Below the pieces are notes generated by a model. The model was not told where the DNA came from and ran no database searches. It worked only from the letters and a program-made list of their open reading frames with translations. DNA of 64,000 nt from Brasilonema sennae CENA114. GTDB lineage: Bacteria > Cyanobacteriota > Cyanobacteriia > Cyanobacteriales > Nostocaceae. The position numbers and the translations under genes are program-made. Below, piece after piece: positions 16,886 through 26,053 of the stretch (positions within the stretch are counted from its first letter, which is position 1; each line of letters opens with the position of its first letter). The stretch is taken from the NCBI RefSeq assembly GCF_006968745.1, contig NZ_CP030118.1, forward strand, positions 2,430,654-2,494,653, given 5' to 3'.

Positions 16886-18814
16886 TCAAAATTGATTGAT
16901 AACTTCTATTAAACTGACATCTTGCACAGTACCAAGAACTCGATAACGCTGAGATAAATTAGCCATTTGTTTGCTAGAAACCCAAGCATAGCTTAAGGCT
17001 GGAAGTTGCGAAACTTGCTGTACTCGCTTGCCGTGATGAGGAGTATAAAATTTGAGTAATACGTCAGATTTGCCTCGTATGTCTACAAAATTAATAACAG
17101 ATGAGTGTAAAACTTGAGCGATCGCAGGCTGTTGGATCAAAGCTTTGACATCAGGATTGTAGTCGCCGATAAAGCCACTACAACTAGCAGCAGCCAAAGA
17201 TATCCACATAGGAACTAACCAACTCGCTAACCAGTAACCAGAAGTCAGAAACTTTTTGCCCAATTGGTAAGGACCAATCCACACTAAAGGTAATATTAAC
17301 CAACTGGCTCCTGATACCAATGCCACGATCGCGTACTTATGGACTTGTGCATCACCCTTCGGGTTCGCAGTCGCCTGCGGAGGGAAAACGCCAGGTCCTA
17401 CAACGGGGCGGCACGTTATGTTCCTCCGCTTCCCCCCAAAAGCTGCCTTGGGAACCCCAACGCCAGATGCCTGCGACGGGAAACCCGTCTTCAGCACTGG
17501 CTCCGCAACGGACTGGCTCCCCTCCCGCAGCGCTGTCTCACCCCAAACAAAAGCAACCATTCCCACCACTAACAGCAAAACACCGAACATACCAAAGCCA
17601 TAACTCAGATTGCGAAGAAGCGAAGAGGAGGGAACTGGGGATGAGGGAGTGTTGCAGTGTGGCAGTGTGGCAGTATACGAGTGTGGGAAAATATCCTTTC
17701 CTCTGTCCCTCTCTCCTTTTCTCCCTTCCTCCCTCCTGATCCCTGCACTCAGCCAATTTAACCCTACAGCAGCAAGCAAAGCGATAAATGGATACAGCAA
17801 AAGACTGTAATGGGATAAACGGGTGGAAAAAAGACTTAGTTCAGCGAACAAAGTGAGGGGATAACCAACCAATACTAGTTGATAGCGAGGAATCGGACGA
17901 CGAATGAGCAAAAATAACCCTAAAAAACTGAAAAAACCCCAAGGAAACGCTTTTATGGGTATATCCCAGAAATAAAACCCTAACCCATTGTGTATGCGTT
18001 CACTAGATCCTAATTTGAGAACAAAGTAAATTAATTGTCCTAAACTACCACTACCGTATCGCAACCAACTCAGCCATAGCCAGATAAAGGTGGGAATTAA
18101 CCCTACCACAAACCCGAAATACAACATCGGGTTTGTAAGATGACGATGACGGCGATGCTCCCATATGAGATAAGGTAACAAAGCTATGATTGGGACAAAA
18201 ATCATAAAACTTCTGACTAAAAAGCCCAAGCCAAAATTAAAACCAGCTAGAAAGCACCAAGTAAAGCGATATTTTGGGTGTAATTCAGCTTTTAATAAAG
18301 ACCAAATCGCTAAAAGAACTAGGAAAATCACAGGCACATCTGGTGTGCCTAAACGACTGTATTGCAGCCAGAGAAATTCTACACTCAAAATTGCAGCCGC
18401 AAGCCAAGCAATTTTTTTCCCAATCAGGATTTTGCCTATTTCATACAGAAGTAGTACGCTCAGCACACCAGCAATCATACTTGGCAAGCGCACACTCGCT
18501 TCATTAATGCCAAACAATGTGTAACTACTGGCGATTAACCAATAGGGACCAGGAGTTTTATGGTGGGGAGTTGTCCAAGGATGTATCCAATCACCAGTGT
18601 CTATCATTAGGCGCGATCGCCAAGCGTAAAGCCCTTCATCATGAGCCATCAGGCTACTCTGTCCAGAACCAAACAGTAATAAGGGGAGTAACCAAATTAA
18701 CAATAAAATGTGGGGAAAACCACGTAAAATACTGATGGTTATCTTGGTTGGACGAAGAAATTGCAGTTTATATAACATTGAATTGTGCGCAGCCAAATTC
18801 TTCTTTTGGGTCAT
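16886..18814 (-). CDS. GT39 (ArnT/PMT-like) membrane glycosyltransferase with two in-frame repeat insertions
   Basis: This polytopic membrane glycosyltransferase probably uses a polyprenyl-phosphate sugar. The first periplasmic loop has AHDEGLYAWRSR, matching the acidic motif of the ArnT/PMT family, and DTGDWIHPW follows. About ten hydrophobic helices are visible. Two stretches do not look native: about residues 356-398 (Glu/Arg/Gly then Ser/Pro-rich) and about 420-492 (Pro/Gly-rich, encoded by GC-rich palindromic repeats at 17330-17560). Both are in frame, so the 642-residue frame stays open, but it is longer than usual (~550). Whether the product folds is uncertain. The target molecule is unknown. 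Confidence 0.85.
   Translation of the reverse strand: MTQKKNLAAHNSMLYKLQFLRPTKITISILRGFPHILLLIWLLPLLLFGSGQSSLMAHDEGLYAWRSRLMIDTGDWIHPWTTPHHKTPGPYWLIASSYTLFGINEASVRLPSMIAGVLSVLLLYEIGKILIGKKIAWLAAAILSVEFLWLQYSRLGTPDVPVIFLVLLAIWSLLKAELHPKYRFTWCFLAGFNFGLGFLVRSFMIFVPIIALLPYLIWEHRRHRHLTNPMLYFGFVVGLIPTFIWLWLSWLRYGSGSLGQLIYFVLKLGSSERIHNGLGFYFWDIPIKAFPWGFFSFLGLFLLIRRPIPRYQLVLVGYPLTLFAELSLFSTRLSHYSLLLYPFIALLAAVGLNWLSAGIRREEGRKGERDRGKDIFPHSYTATLPHCNTPSSPVPSSSLLRNLSYGFGMFGVLLLVVGMVAFVWGETALREGSQSVAEPVLKTGFPSQASGVGVPKAAFGGKRRNITCRPVVGPGVFPPQATANPKGDAQVHKYAIVALVSGASWLILPLVWIGPYQLGKKFLTSGYWLASWLVPMWISLAAASCSGFIGDYNPDVKALIQQPAIAQVLHSSVINFVDIRGKSDVLLKFYTPHHGKRVQQVSQLPALSYAWVSSKQMANLSQRYRVLGTVQDVSLIEVINQF
17330..17760. 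repeat. Repeat sequences inserted in frame in the GT39 gene
   Basis: Within 17330-17560 are modules such as CACCCTTCGGGTT, GCCTGCGGAGGGAAA and CAGCACTGGCTCC, also found at 11330, 11520 and 33570. Within 17620-17755 is low-complexity DNA (GTGTGGCAGTGTGGCAG and a CTCCCTTCCTCC run). Both blocks interrupt helices-rich coding sequence without breaking the frame. Confidence 0.6.
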
Positions 18815-18919
18815 GAATATTTTTGTGTCTATTTTTAGAATACGTATGGTGGTATATCAATTGTTTCCACCAAACGCAATCAAAATTGACAAAATTTTAG
18901 AGAAACTTGAAAGATATTT

Positions 18920-19567
18920 ATGGCGCTTAAACCAGAGGAACGCACTAAGCAAGACAGTACAGACGACAAGCTATTTTATGAACATCCGCGCTTCGTCACT
19001 CATGTAGACGATGGCTTTATCCAACAGCTAACGGATTTATATCGCGAGCGCCTCAAACCCAACACTCGTATCTTGGACATGATGAGCAGTTGGGTGTCGC
19101 ATCTGCCAGAAGAGATATCTTTTGCCCATGTTGAAGGACACGGACTCAACGCAGAGGAACTTGCACGAAATCCTCGGTTCAATCATTATTTTGTCCAAAA
19201 TCTCAACGAAAATCCTCAACTACCTCTGGAAGACCAAAGTTTTGATGCCGTTCTTAACTGCGTTTCAGTACAGTATTTGCAATATCCAGAAGCGATCTTT
19301 TCAGAAATTCACCGCATCCTCAAACCTCGTGGTGTGGCAATTTTCAGCTTTTCCAATCGGATGTTTTTTCAAAAAGCGATTCAAGCATGGCGAGAGGGTA
19401 CAGAAGCCAGTAGAGTGGAATTGGTAAAAAGCTATTTCTCTGCACTTCCAGGACTTACGCCTCCAGAAGTAATTGCTCGTCGCTCATCCCTTCCTAATTT
19501 ATTACAGTGGATGGGTGTCGCAGGAGGCGATCCGTTTTATGCTGTTATTGCTTACCGTAGTTCTTAG
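18920..19567 (+). CDS. Class I SAM-dependent methyltransferase
   Basis: This 215-residue protein is of the methyltransferase type 11 kind. ILDMMSSWVSHLPEE occupies the place of motif I (weak glycine content). A clear post-motif SFDAVLNCVSVQYLQYPEAIFSEIHRILKPRGVAIFSFSNR follows, typical of these enzymes. The substrate cannot be told. It is divergent from the GT39 gene across a ~105-nt AT-rich promoter gap. The atypical motif I (no GxGxG) is known in some cyanobacterial members, but activity should not be assumed. Confidence 0.8.
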   Translation: MALKPEERTKQDSTDDKLFYEHPRFVTHVDDGFIQQLTDLYRERLKPNTRILDMMSSWVSHLPEEISFAHVEGHGLNAEELARNPRFNHYFVQNLNENPQLPLEDQSFDAVLNCVSVQYLQYPEAIFSEIHRILKPRGVAIFSFSNRMFFQKAIQAWREGTEASRVELVKSYFSALPGLTPPEVIARRSSLPNLLQWMGVAGGDPFYAVIAYRSS

Positions 19568-19667
19568 TCATCGGTATTCGCTCAGTTAAAAAGTAAATTT
19601 TCCAGGTATTAGCCAGAACAAACGTTGATAATTTTCACACAAAGTCAAACAAAAGGAGGAGTCCAAG

Positions 19668-20198
19668 ATGTTTTTGCCCCGTGCCCGAAGAATTTTCGCA
19701 GCTTTGTTGTTATGTTTATTACTGTTTACCACAGCCTGTGCGCCAAAGACTCCTGGACGTTTTGACCAGGCACAGCAGGAAAGCACCCGACAAAAAAGTG
19801 GCCAGGCAATTGCTAAAGATTCAACCCAAGGTAGCGAATTTAACAAATTTTTCCCAGCTGCTGGGGCTGGCTATGAGCGCGTCTACACCCAAGAGAAGAA
19901 AGGCTTTGCTGAAGCGAAGTTGAAAAGAGATGGCAAAGACTTAGCTGTACTATCGATTAATGATACACAAGGAGTTAAAGGCGCTACAAACCCAGCGGCA
20001 AAATTCGTAAATAGCCCAAAAACAATAGCCGGATATCCAGCTGTTAGTCAGGGAAGTACTGGTACTGCTGTTTTAGTAGGGAATCGCTATCAAGTGAAAG
20101 TGCAATCTCGCGATGCGTCATTTACAGAGGCTGAACGCGAAGCTTGGATACAGAAATTTAACTTAAATGGTTTGGCGCAACTTGCTAAAACTAAATAG
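19668..20198 (+). CDS. Predicted lipoprotein of unknown function
   Basis: This is a 176-residue exported protein. A basic N-terminus and hydrophobic stretch end in the lipobox TTAC (Cys about residue 25), so lipid attachment is predicted. The rest is Lys/Gln/Ala-rich, with a repeated pattern of short strands (GKDLAVLSINDT, YPAVSQGSTGTAVLVGNRYQ) that may form a small beta domain. I recognise no family. A strong ribosome site, AAAAGGAGGAG, lies at 19651-19661. The next gene follows 63 nt later. Confidence 0.75.
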   Translation: MFLPRARRIFAALLLCLLLFTTACAPKTPGRFDQAQQESTRQKSGQAIAKDSTQGSEFNKFFPAAGAGYERVYTQEKKGFAEAKLKRDGKDLAVLSINDTQGVKGATNPAAKFVNSPKTIAGYPAVSQGSTGTAVLVGNRYQVKVQSRDASFTEAEREAWIQKFNLNGLAQLAKTK

Positions 20199-20261
20199 AT
20201 CATGGACTTCGACAACTGAAATCCTGAGTAAGCAGAAAATAATTAAGTAGGAGTCTATATT

Positions 20262-21149
20262 GTGAGTAAATCAATTTTTGAGTTGGTTGATGAATTACCA
20301 ACTAACAACTTAACGATTTCGGCATTGCGATCGCTCGATTTTGTTGCTCCTGGTGAGTGGCAAAATGTAGTTGGCTTTGTCAACACGATCAAAACTGTCA
20401 CTGGTGAAGACGACGAAGAGCTGATTCAACAAATAGGCGATCGAGCGGTTTATCTCTACAACGATCGCTCTCAAGGATATCAACGAGCCATGTGGCTTTA
20501 TCAAACCGTTGATAGCACAGATAAAGCACTTGGTGCAGCAGCTTTAGCAAACAAAGTGGGTGAGAAAATTCCCCTTTTGGGTTTTTTAAACCGAGTCACT
20601 CCCAAAGCTGAAAAAGCACAAACCATAGACTTGTGCTTAAAATTAGTTGCTGAGTTAGTAGCCTTCTGTCAAATTAACGGTATTCCCGGAGACAGCATTG
20701 GCGATTTTGTCGGCTCTTTGGGTGAATACAGCGGTGAGTCGTTCATCCGCATGGCTGCATTAGTTTGTTTTGATGGTTTGATACCCTTAGGTCCAGACTT
20801 CATCAGTAGTGCACTATCTAGACTTAATCACACAAGTCCTCAGGAGTTAGATCAAAACTCAACCTTTGCGAATATTAAAGACGCAATTCCAGGTAATGAT
20901 TCTAGCAGCAAACTGAACTTTATCGGTCAAAGCTTTGACTCAGTCAGTGGTTGGATGAGTGGTTTAGTCTCTTCCAAGAATTTAACACCACAAAAGGTAG
21001 CTAACAACTTGCAAAATTTTGTTGACTTTGCAGATGATAAGCTAGACTACCTGGCTGCGTTCCTGGATGTATCGACGAATTACTACGAACATACAGGTAC
21101 ACAAACTTTAGCACGTCGATTGATTGAGCGGGCTTCGGCTGAAATTTAA
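20262..21149 (+). CDS. Conserved hypothetical, all-helical cytoplasmic protein
   Basis: This 295-residue soluble protein has no signal or membrane segment. It starts with GTG (20262) after TAGGAGT. The sequence reads as mostly helical, with ELVDELPTNNLTISALRSLDFV at the start and an interior of repeated LxxL patterns. I do not recognise a family; related unannotated proteins are known to me only loosely from filamentous cyanobacteria. It may be co-transcribed with the lipoprotein gene 63 nt upstream. Confidence 0.7.
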   Translation: MSKSIFELVDELPTNNLTISALRSLDFVAPGEWQNVVGFVNTIKTVTGEDDEELIQQIGDRAVYLYNDRSQGYQRAMWLYQTVDSTDKALGAAALANKVGEKIPLLGFLNRVTPKAEKAQTIDLCLKLVAELVAFCQINGIPGDSIGDFVGSLGEYSGESFIRMAALVCFDGLIPLGPDFISSALSRLNHTSPQELDQNSTFANIKDAIPGNDSSSKLNFIGQSFDSVSGWMSGLVSSKNLTPQKVANNLQNFVDFADDKLDYLAAFLDVSTNYYEHTGTQTLARRLIERASAEI

Positions 21150-21354
21150 CTGATCAACTGACCAATAAAAAACTCACAACCCAGAACTTAGTAGCCAGTT
21201 CAGAAATTCCCGTTGACTGATCCAAGCTTTTGTTCTGGGTTTTGAATTGGAGTTTGCTGGCATCTTTGAAAAAGTTTCATGTCACGTGTGTCCGCGTCGG
21301 ATCGGAAAATTCTCGTATTGGGGACACGATATCCATCTTGCTGCCCTGTCACCA

Positions 21355-21732
21355 CTAGTTCAATTGGTTCATCACCAGAAGATAATGGTTGAGTTGGTTA
21401 TGTTTGGTTTGCTGTTGCTGTGTAGGTGATTGTGTTTGAGGTTGCTGCCCCTGTTGTGCTAAGGATGCAGTACTTGCAACAGAGAAGATAAGACCCTCAT
21501 TAGGACTATCAAACAACTCGACTATTGGTGCACTCGCTTCATCTATCACACTTACCCGGATAGTCTTGGCGTCAAAGTTCGTTATGCTTATCTCAGTAAT
21601 ATCCGCAATTGGTTTCTCTGAACGGAATGTGAATGGCTCACCCGACGGTAAGCACAGTTGAGCATTGGGAATATCAACGATAAAGCTATTACTTTTTGAG
21701 GTAAAAACAAGCCTCAAACCTTTGCAGGGCAA
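21355..21732 (-). pseudogene. AMIN-domain fragment of a TonB-dependent siderophore receptor
   Basis: The frame contains FIVDIPNAQLCLPSGEPFTF, FRSEKPIADITEISITNFD, TIRVSVIDEASAPIVELFD and SPNEGLIFSVAS in order. This is the AMIN domain and following Gln/Pro-rich linker of cyanobacterial outer-membrane siderophore receptors. There is no signal peptide, no native start, no plug and no barrel; the frame ends in unrelated sequence. It is a remnant of about 100 residues from a receptor normally >800 long. Confidence 0.8.
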
Positions 21733-21795
21733 TTAAAGTACGCTAAATGCGCAAAAATGACTAAAACCCAGATGTATTAACAAACCAAGCGAAAC

Positions 21796-21902
21796 TATAG
21801 GAATCCGGTTTGATTTCTGAATTGACTCGTCGAGGTAGGGAACAGGGAACGCTTAACAGAAAGTGTACCTAGCTTCGTCAAAAATCAAAGATGAGTCCTA
21901 TA
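21796..21902 (+). repeat. MITE copy C (TATAGGA family), reference-like
   Basis: This 107-bp copy has no internal insertion. It starts TATAGGAATCCGGTTTGATTT, contains TAGGGAACAGGGAACGC and AGTGTACCTAGCTTCGTC, and ends AAATCAAAGATGAGTCCTATA. The ends form a ~21-bp imperfect terminal inverted repeat. The rest of the gap to 22265 is AT-rich with no gene seen. Confidence 0.75.
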
Positions 21903-22265
21903 CAAAAATAAGTATTTAAAAATACCTTAAATAACTAAACAATGTTTCAAACAGTAAAATTTGATTCCAATATATAGCAATCCAGAATCATTTGTAAGAA
22001 AATACTGAGCCGATTAAACACGGTATCTGGGAGATAGCGGGTTTGTTGATCTCACAAATCATTTAGGATTACTATATATAATTTTTTACTAATTGTTTTC
22101 TCTTCCAACGTTTATAGTCATACTAAAAATCAAACAAAACAGATAAAATGTGTTTTCAGACTTTTTCCGGAAAGAGCATTAGGGAATTGAATTAAAGTAT
22201 TAAGAACTAAAAGACGCCTGACCACTACGAAAAGGTGTCCTAATAATTACTTATAAACAAGAAAG

Positions 22266-22904
22266 ATGAATATAATTATTCGTTTGCTTAGCGCATTCGC
22301 TGTCTCTGCGTCTGCGTTTACTACTGTTTCTTCTATGGTACTAGCAGAAGGAGTTCCCACTAGTCCTCAACAGAGAACACAACAAAGAATTTGCTCTTTC
22401 GATCCAGTAGCGGATTTATTACCAACTCCACCAAATCAACTACCAAATCAACCAACCAATTCCCCGCTTTCCTACCTTGCGCAACAAGGTTTTATACAAA
22501 ACCCAAACGGTGATTGGGTCTGTTATGTGAACGATCCCAAGAAAGAATCGCGCTCTTATACTCTCTTTAAAGTGCAACAAATTGATGGAAAAGTCGTAGC
22601 AAGTTCTTTCCTAGAAAACGGTAGTTTAATTAACGGACAAGATAACCGCAGCTTGGACTTGTTCATGATGCTGATTAAGAACCATACAAACGCAACTCTA
22701 GGTAATCGTCAAAGTATACGCAGATATCTTTCAGCCTTCATGTCTTTAGTCAAGCAGGGCAAAATTTCAGCTTCACCTCGTGGTTATCTCTTCGACAGTC
22801 CAAGCCGTGGATTTGTCTCATACTATCCCCTTAGAGGTGGACAAATCCAGGGTACGGCAATCACCATCGACATCAACATGTTACGAAAAATTACCTTGAA
22901 GTGA
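22266..22904 (+). CDS. Secreted protein of unknown function
   Basis: This 212-residue protein has an N-terminal signal peptide (hydrophobic to about residue 27, cleavage near VLA-EG). The mature part has Cys residues at RICSFD and DWVCYV that could form a disulfide, a Pro/Asn linker (PPNQLPNQPTNSP), and a C-terminal strand-rich end. I do not recognise the family. It stands alone with ~360 nt of AT-rich DNA upstream and a terminator about 150 nt downstream. Confidence 0.75.
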   Translation: MNIIIRLLSAFAVSASAFTTVSSMVLAEGVPTSPQQRTQQRICSFDPVADLLPTPPNQLPNQPTNSPLSYLAQQGFIQNPNGDWVCYVNDPKKESRSYTLFKVQQIDGKVVASSFLENGSLINGQDNRSLDLFMMLIKNHTNATLGNRQSIRRYLSAFMSLVKQGKISASPRGYLFDSPSRGFVSYYPLRGGQIQGTAITIDINMLRKITLK

Positions 22905-23053
22905 ACATCTCTGTTGGTTGGTTTGCTGTTACAGAGGTGATTCATCCCCGCCTTAGTACTCGTCAAGCAATTGAAATCAACCTCAGGGCTGGTTTTCTCA
23001 GCCAGGAAAGTACGTATAGTAAATCAGGTGATGTGCTTGTTCTTTTTCCGTAG

Positions 23054-23074
23054 AAGCACGGCAATGCCGTGCTT
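23054..23074 (+). terminator. Rho-independent terminator
   Basis: The 10-bp perfect stem AAGCACGGCA / TGCCGTGCTT (one-base loop in the full pairing) is followed by TTCTT. It ends the unit of the secreted-protein gene. A short open stretch without a start (22905-23052) precedes it. Confidence 0.75.
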
Positions 23075-23238
23075 TTCTTGCTGCGCTAAATTAATTTTCT
23101 GATATCCCTACTTCTTCTAACCAAATGTGAGGCTTAATCCCTCTCTCAACAGATACCATCCCAAGATAGAGGTATTTACCTACTAAATTTTATTATCTTC
23201 AGCAATATATCAAGAAATATTATGTAAAGGAGGCGACT

Positions 23239-24459
23239 ATTACCGCTCAACTATCCAAGGATGTCGTCATCCAGGAATGTCACACCTCAAGCATTGCTGA
23301 TGCCTTAACACATGCTGTAGAAATTGCTGATTATTGTGCAGCTAACGCGGCTGCGATTGATAACAATGGCGCTTTTCCTGAGAGCGAGTTTAAGCGAATT
23401 GCAAAAGCAGGCTTGTTGGCTGCACCTTTGCAGCGAGAGTTAGGCGGGTGGGGTGCAGGTATTGATGCCAATGTTACCTACGAATCACTAATGCTATTAA
23501 AGCAGATGGGGCGTGGGAATTTGGCGGTGGGTCGAGTTTATGAGGGGCACGTCAATGCACTGCAACTGATTCAGACTTTTGGAACTAGAGAACAAATTGC
23601 AAGTTATGCTTGTGATGCCCGCGATCGCCACAAAATTTTTGGCGTTTGGAATGCCGAAGCGTCTGATGGTGTCAAGATTATCCCTCTTGACAATGGTAAG
23701 TATCGTCTGGAAGGTTCTAAAACCTTTTGTTCGGGATCTGGCTATGTTGAGCGTCCCTTTGTGAATGGAGCGTTACCCGATGGTAGTTGGCAAATGTTCA
23801 TTGTGCCAATGGATCAAGTTACCACACTCAGTGATCCTAATTGGTGGCAACCTTCTGGAATGCGAGCAACTGCTAGCTACAAAGTAAATTTTAGCGGCGT
23901 GGAGTTGGAAGAAAGTTCATTAATTGCTAAGCCAGGAGACTACTTTCGCCAGCCTTGGTTGTCTGGGGGAGTCGTTCGCTTTGCTGCGGTGCAATTGGGT
24001 GGGGCAGAGGCACTGTTTGACTTAACTCGCCAGTATCTCCAGAAAATGGAATATACAAACGATCCATACCAAAAAGAACGGCTGGGCAGGATGGCGATCG
24101 CCATTGAAAGTGGTCATCTGTGGCTACGTGGTGCTGCTGATATGGTAGCAGCTTATGCGCCTGTGTTTGGGGGTTATCCCAGTGTTAACAACCCGCAAGC
24201 AGACCAACTTGTCGCCTATGCAAATATGGTGCGGACGACAATTGAACAAATTTGCATTGACACGATGCAAATTTGTGAGCGCTGTATTGGCACTCGCGGT
24301 TTACTACCACCAAATCCGATGGAACGCATCATCCGGGATTTAACTTTGTACCTACGTCAACCTGCCTTTGATGCAGCCCTTGCCAATGTTGGACAGTATG
24401 TCCTAGCTGAAACTCATCCTGCTCACTTGCTTTGGAATAGTAAGCAACCCCCAGATTGA
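23239..24459 (+). CDS. Acyl-CoA dehydrogenase family protein, probable ATT start
   Basis: This flavoprotein dehydrogenase of about 406 residues has the N-terminal helical part (FPESEFKRIAKAGLLAAPL), a middle beta domain (GVWNAEASDGVKI, SKTFCSGSGYVERP) and a C-terminal helical part with ERCIGTRGLLPPNPMERIIRDL. The frame is open well upstream of the first usual start (TTG 23413), and that upstream protein is clearly family-like. No ATG, GTG or TTG exists there. AAAGGAGG (23226-23233) sits five nt before ATT 23239. The last few codons (SKQPPD) run into the IscB element hairpin, so the native C-terminus may be altered. It heads a locus with PIG-L and HAD-NodS genes. Confidence 0.82.
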   Translation: MTAQLSKDVVIQECHTSSIADALTHAVEIADYCAANAAAIDNNGAFPESEFKRIAKAGLLAAPLQRELGGWGAGIDANVTYESLMLLKQMGRGNLAVGRVYEGHVNALQLIQTFGTREQIASYACDARDRHKIFGVWNAEASDGVKIIPLDNGKYRLEGSKTFCSGSGYVERPFVNGALPDGSWQMFIVPMDQVTTLSDPNWWQPSGMRATASYKVNFSGVELEESSLIAKPGDYFRQPWLSGGVVRFAAVQLGGAEALFDLTRQYLQKMEYTNDPYQKERLGRMAIAIESGHLWLRGAADMVAAYAPVFGGYPSVNNPQADQLVAYANMVRTTIEQICIDTMQICERCIGTRGLLPPNPMERIIRDLTLYLRQPAFDAALANVGQYVLAETHPAHLLWNSKQPPD

Positions 24460-24682
24460 ATCTGGGGGCTTCAGCAAATGTTGAAGCCTAGCTTACCCGA
24501 CTAAGTACCTTGAGTACTACGTTATTGGCAAGTCGTTAAAGAACCTACCCTGGAATGCGTAGCCAGTTCCAGGCTCTAGAAGTTGAAGGTTAAACAAGCA
24601 TAAAGGTTTAAAGCTAGTGCCTTTGACATAGTACCGACCAATAACATTGTCCAGGCTAACATTACCCGAAAGGAGGGACTTC
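24440..24682 (+). ncRNA. Candidate IscB omega-RNA
   Basis: This ~240-nt non-coding segment lies directly upstream of iscB, where IscB omega-RNAs are encoded. Its 5' part folds as GTAAGC (24440) to GCTTAC, with CCCCCAGA/TCTGGGGG or the alternative GGCTTCA/TGAAGCC inside. Further stems are seen around GGAATGCG...CCAGTTCC. In such systems the guide comes from sequence upstream of the element's left end, here the acyl-CoA dehydrogenase 3' end. The fold was judged by eye only. Confidence 0.6.
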
Positions 24683-25963
24683 ATGTCCAAAGTGTTTGTA
24701 GTTGACTTAGAAAAACGACCATTAAATCCAGTTCACCCAGCACAAGCGAGGCAATTATTGCGAAACAAAAAAGCAGCCATATTTAAACGGTTTCCTTTCA
24801 CGTTGATTCTTAAAGAATCACGTCCAGACGCACCAATTCAACCACTCAGATTAAAGATTGACCCAGGTGCAAAACATACAGGAATTGCATTAGTCAACGA
24901 TTCGACTGGTGAAGTTGTCTTCGCTGCTGAATTGAAGCATAGAGGTTTTGCAATTTCGTTTGCCTTAACTTCTAGAAGACAGCTTCGTAGAGGTAGAAGA
25001 AACCGACAAACGAGATATCGTAAACCACGTTTTCTAAATAGAACACGACCTGACGGATGGTTAGCACCAAGCTTACAAAGTCGTGTTGAAAATATTAAGA
25101 CTTGGGTAAACAGATTACGTAAACTTACATCAATTAACGCAATTAGCCAAGAGTTAGTGCGTTTTGATATGCAATTAATGCGGAATCCAGATATCCAAGG
25201 TAAAGAGTATCAGCAAGGCACACTTGCAGGTTACGAAACACGGGAGTTTTTGTTAGAAAAGTGGAATCGACAATGTGCTTACTGTGGAGTCAAAGATGTT
25301 CCACTACAAATAGAACACATTTACCCGAGAGCAAAAGGAGGAACGAACTCAATTACAAACTTGACATTGAGTTGCGAGAAATGCAACACAAAGAAAGGGA
25401 CTAAAGATATCAAGGATTTTTTCAAAAAAAACTCTGCAAGGTTAGAAAAAATCTTGAAACAAGCAAAAAGACCATTGGCTGATGCTGCAGCAGTCAATAC
25501 AACTAGATTTACGTTGTTAGAAGTCTTAAAAGCAACAGGATTTCCTGTAGAAACTGGTTCAGGAGGATTAACTAAATTTAACCGTAATCAACAGAATTTA
25601 GTGAAACTACATTGGTTAGACGCTGCTTGCGTTGGAAAGTCAACACCAATTCTTAATATCAAAGGCGTTAAACCTTTGTTGATTACTGCTAATGGTCACG
25701 GTACACGCCAATCATGCCGCACTGATAAATTTGGATTTCCGAATCGTCACTGTTCCAGAACTAAATTTCACTTTGGTTTTCAGACTGGCGATATTGTTAA
25801 AGCTGTTGTCACGTCAGGTAAAAAAGTAGGCGGATACGTTGGAAGAATTGCAACTCGTGCAACAGGTAGTTTCAATATTTCAACCAAGAACGGGTTACTT
25901 CAAGGGATTAATCACAAATATTGCAAGCACATTCACAAAAAGGACGGTTACTCGTATGCCTAA
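24683..25963 (+). CDS. iscB: IscB RNA-guided HNH/RuvC nuclease
   Basis: IscB is the small relative of the Cas9 ancestor, an omega-RNA-guided DNA nuclease. This 426-residue protein has an N-terminal PLMP-type domain (VFVVDLEKRPLNPVHPAQAR), RuvC-I with D60 in LKIDPGAKHTG, an Arg-rich bridge helix (RRQLRRGRRNRQTRYRKPR) and RuvC-II with E157 in QELVRFD. The HNH domain has CAYCG, H212 in QIEHIYPRAKGG and CEKCNTKKG. RuvC-III follows with D313 in HWLDAACVGKS, then a C-terminal TAM-interacting part. All expected catalytic residues are present. ATG 24683 follows AGGAGGG at 24671-24677; the open frame upstream is omega-RNA. Confidence 0.93.
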   Translation: MSKVFVVDLEKRPLNPVHPAQARQLLRNKKAAIFKRFPFTLILKESRPDAPIQPLRLKIDPGAKHTGIALVNDSTGEVVFAAELKHRGFAISFALTSRRQLRRGRRNRQTRYRKPRFLNRTRPDGWLAPSLQSRVENIKTWVNRLRKLTSINAISQELVRFDMQLMRNPDIQGKEYQQGTLAGYETREFLLEKWNRQCAYCGVKDVPLQIEHIYPRAKGGTNSITNLTLSCEKCNTKKGTKDIKDFFKKNSARLEKILKQAKRPLADAAAVNTTRFTLLEVLKATGFPVETGSGGLTKFNRNQQNLVKLHWLDAACVGKSTPILNIKGVKPLLITANGHGTRQSCRTDKFGFPNRHCSRTKFHFGFQTGDIVKAVVTSGKKVGGYVGRIATRATGSFNISTKNGLLQGINHKYCKHIHKKDGYSYA

Positions 25964-26053
25964 TTTGGAGCATTTGACGGTTGATAAATCAACCGTGTCG
26001 TGTTTCCTCCGTGGTCTTTAGGATCACGGTTTCCACACTCCCGCGAGGTCAGC

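Larger units (their letters stand above)
24440..26030 (+). mobile_element. IscB element (IS200/IS605 superfamily, no TnpA)
   Basis: The element interrupts the spacer between the acyl-CoA dehydrogenase and PIG-L genes. The left end carries a GTAAGC...GCTTAC closing stem, then the hairpin CCCCCAGA/TCTGGGGG. The right end has GACGGTTGAT / ATCAACCGT (25976-25996), then CCGTG / CACGG. Between them lie an omega-RNA-like region and an apparently intact iscB. No Y1 transposase is present, so movement would need one in trans. Exact ends are inferred from the hairpins. Confidence 0.7.
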
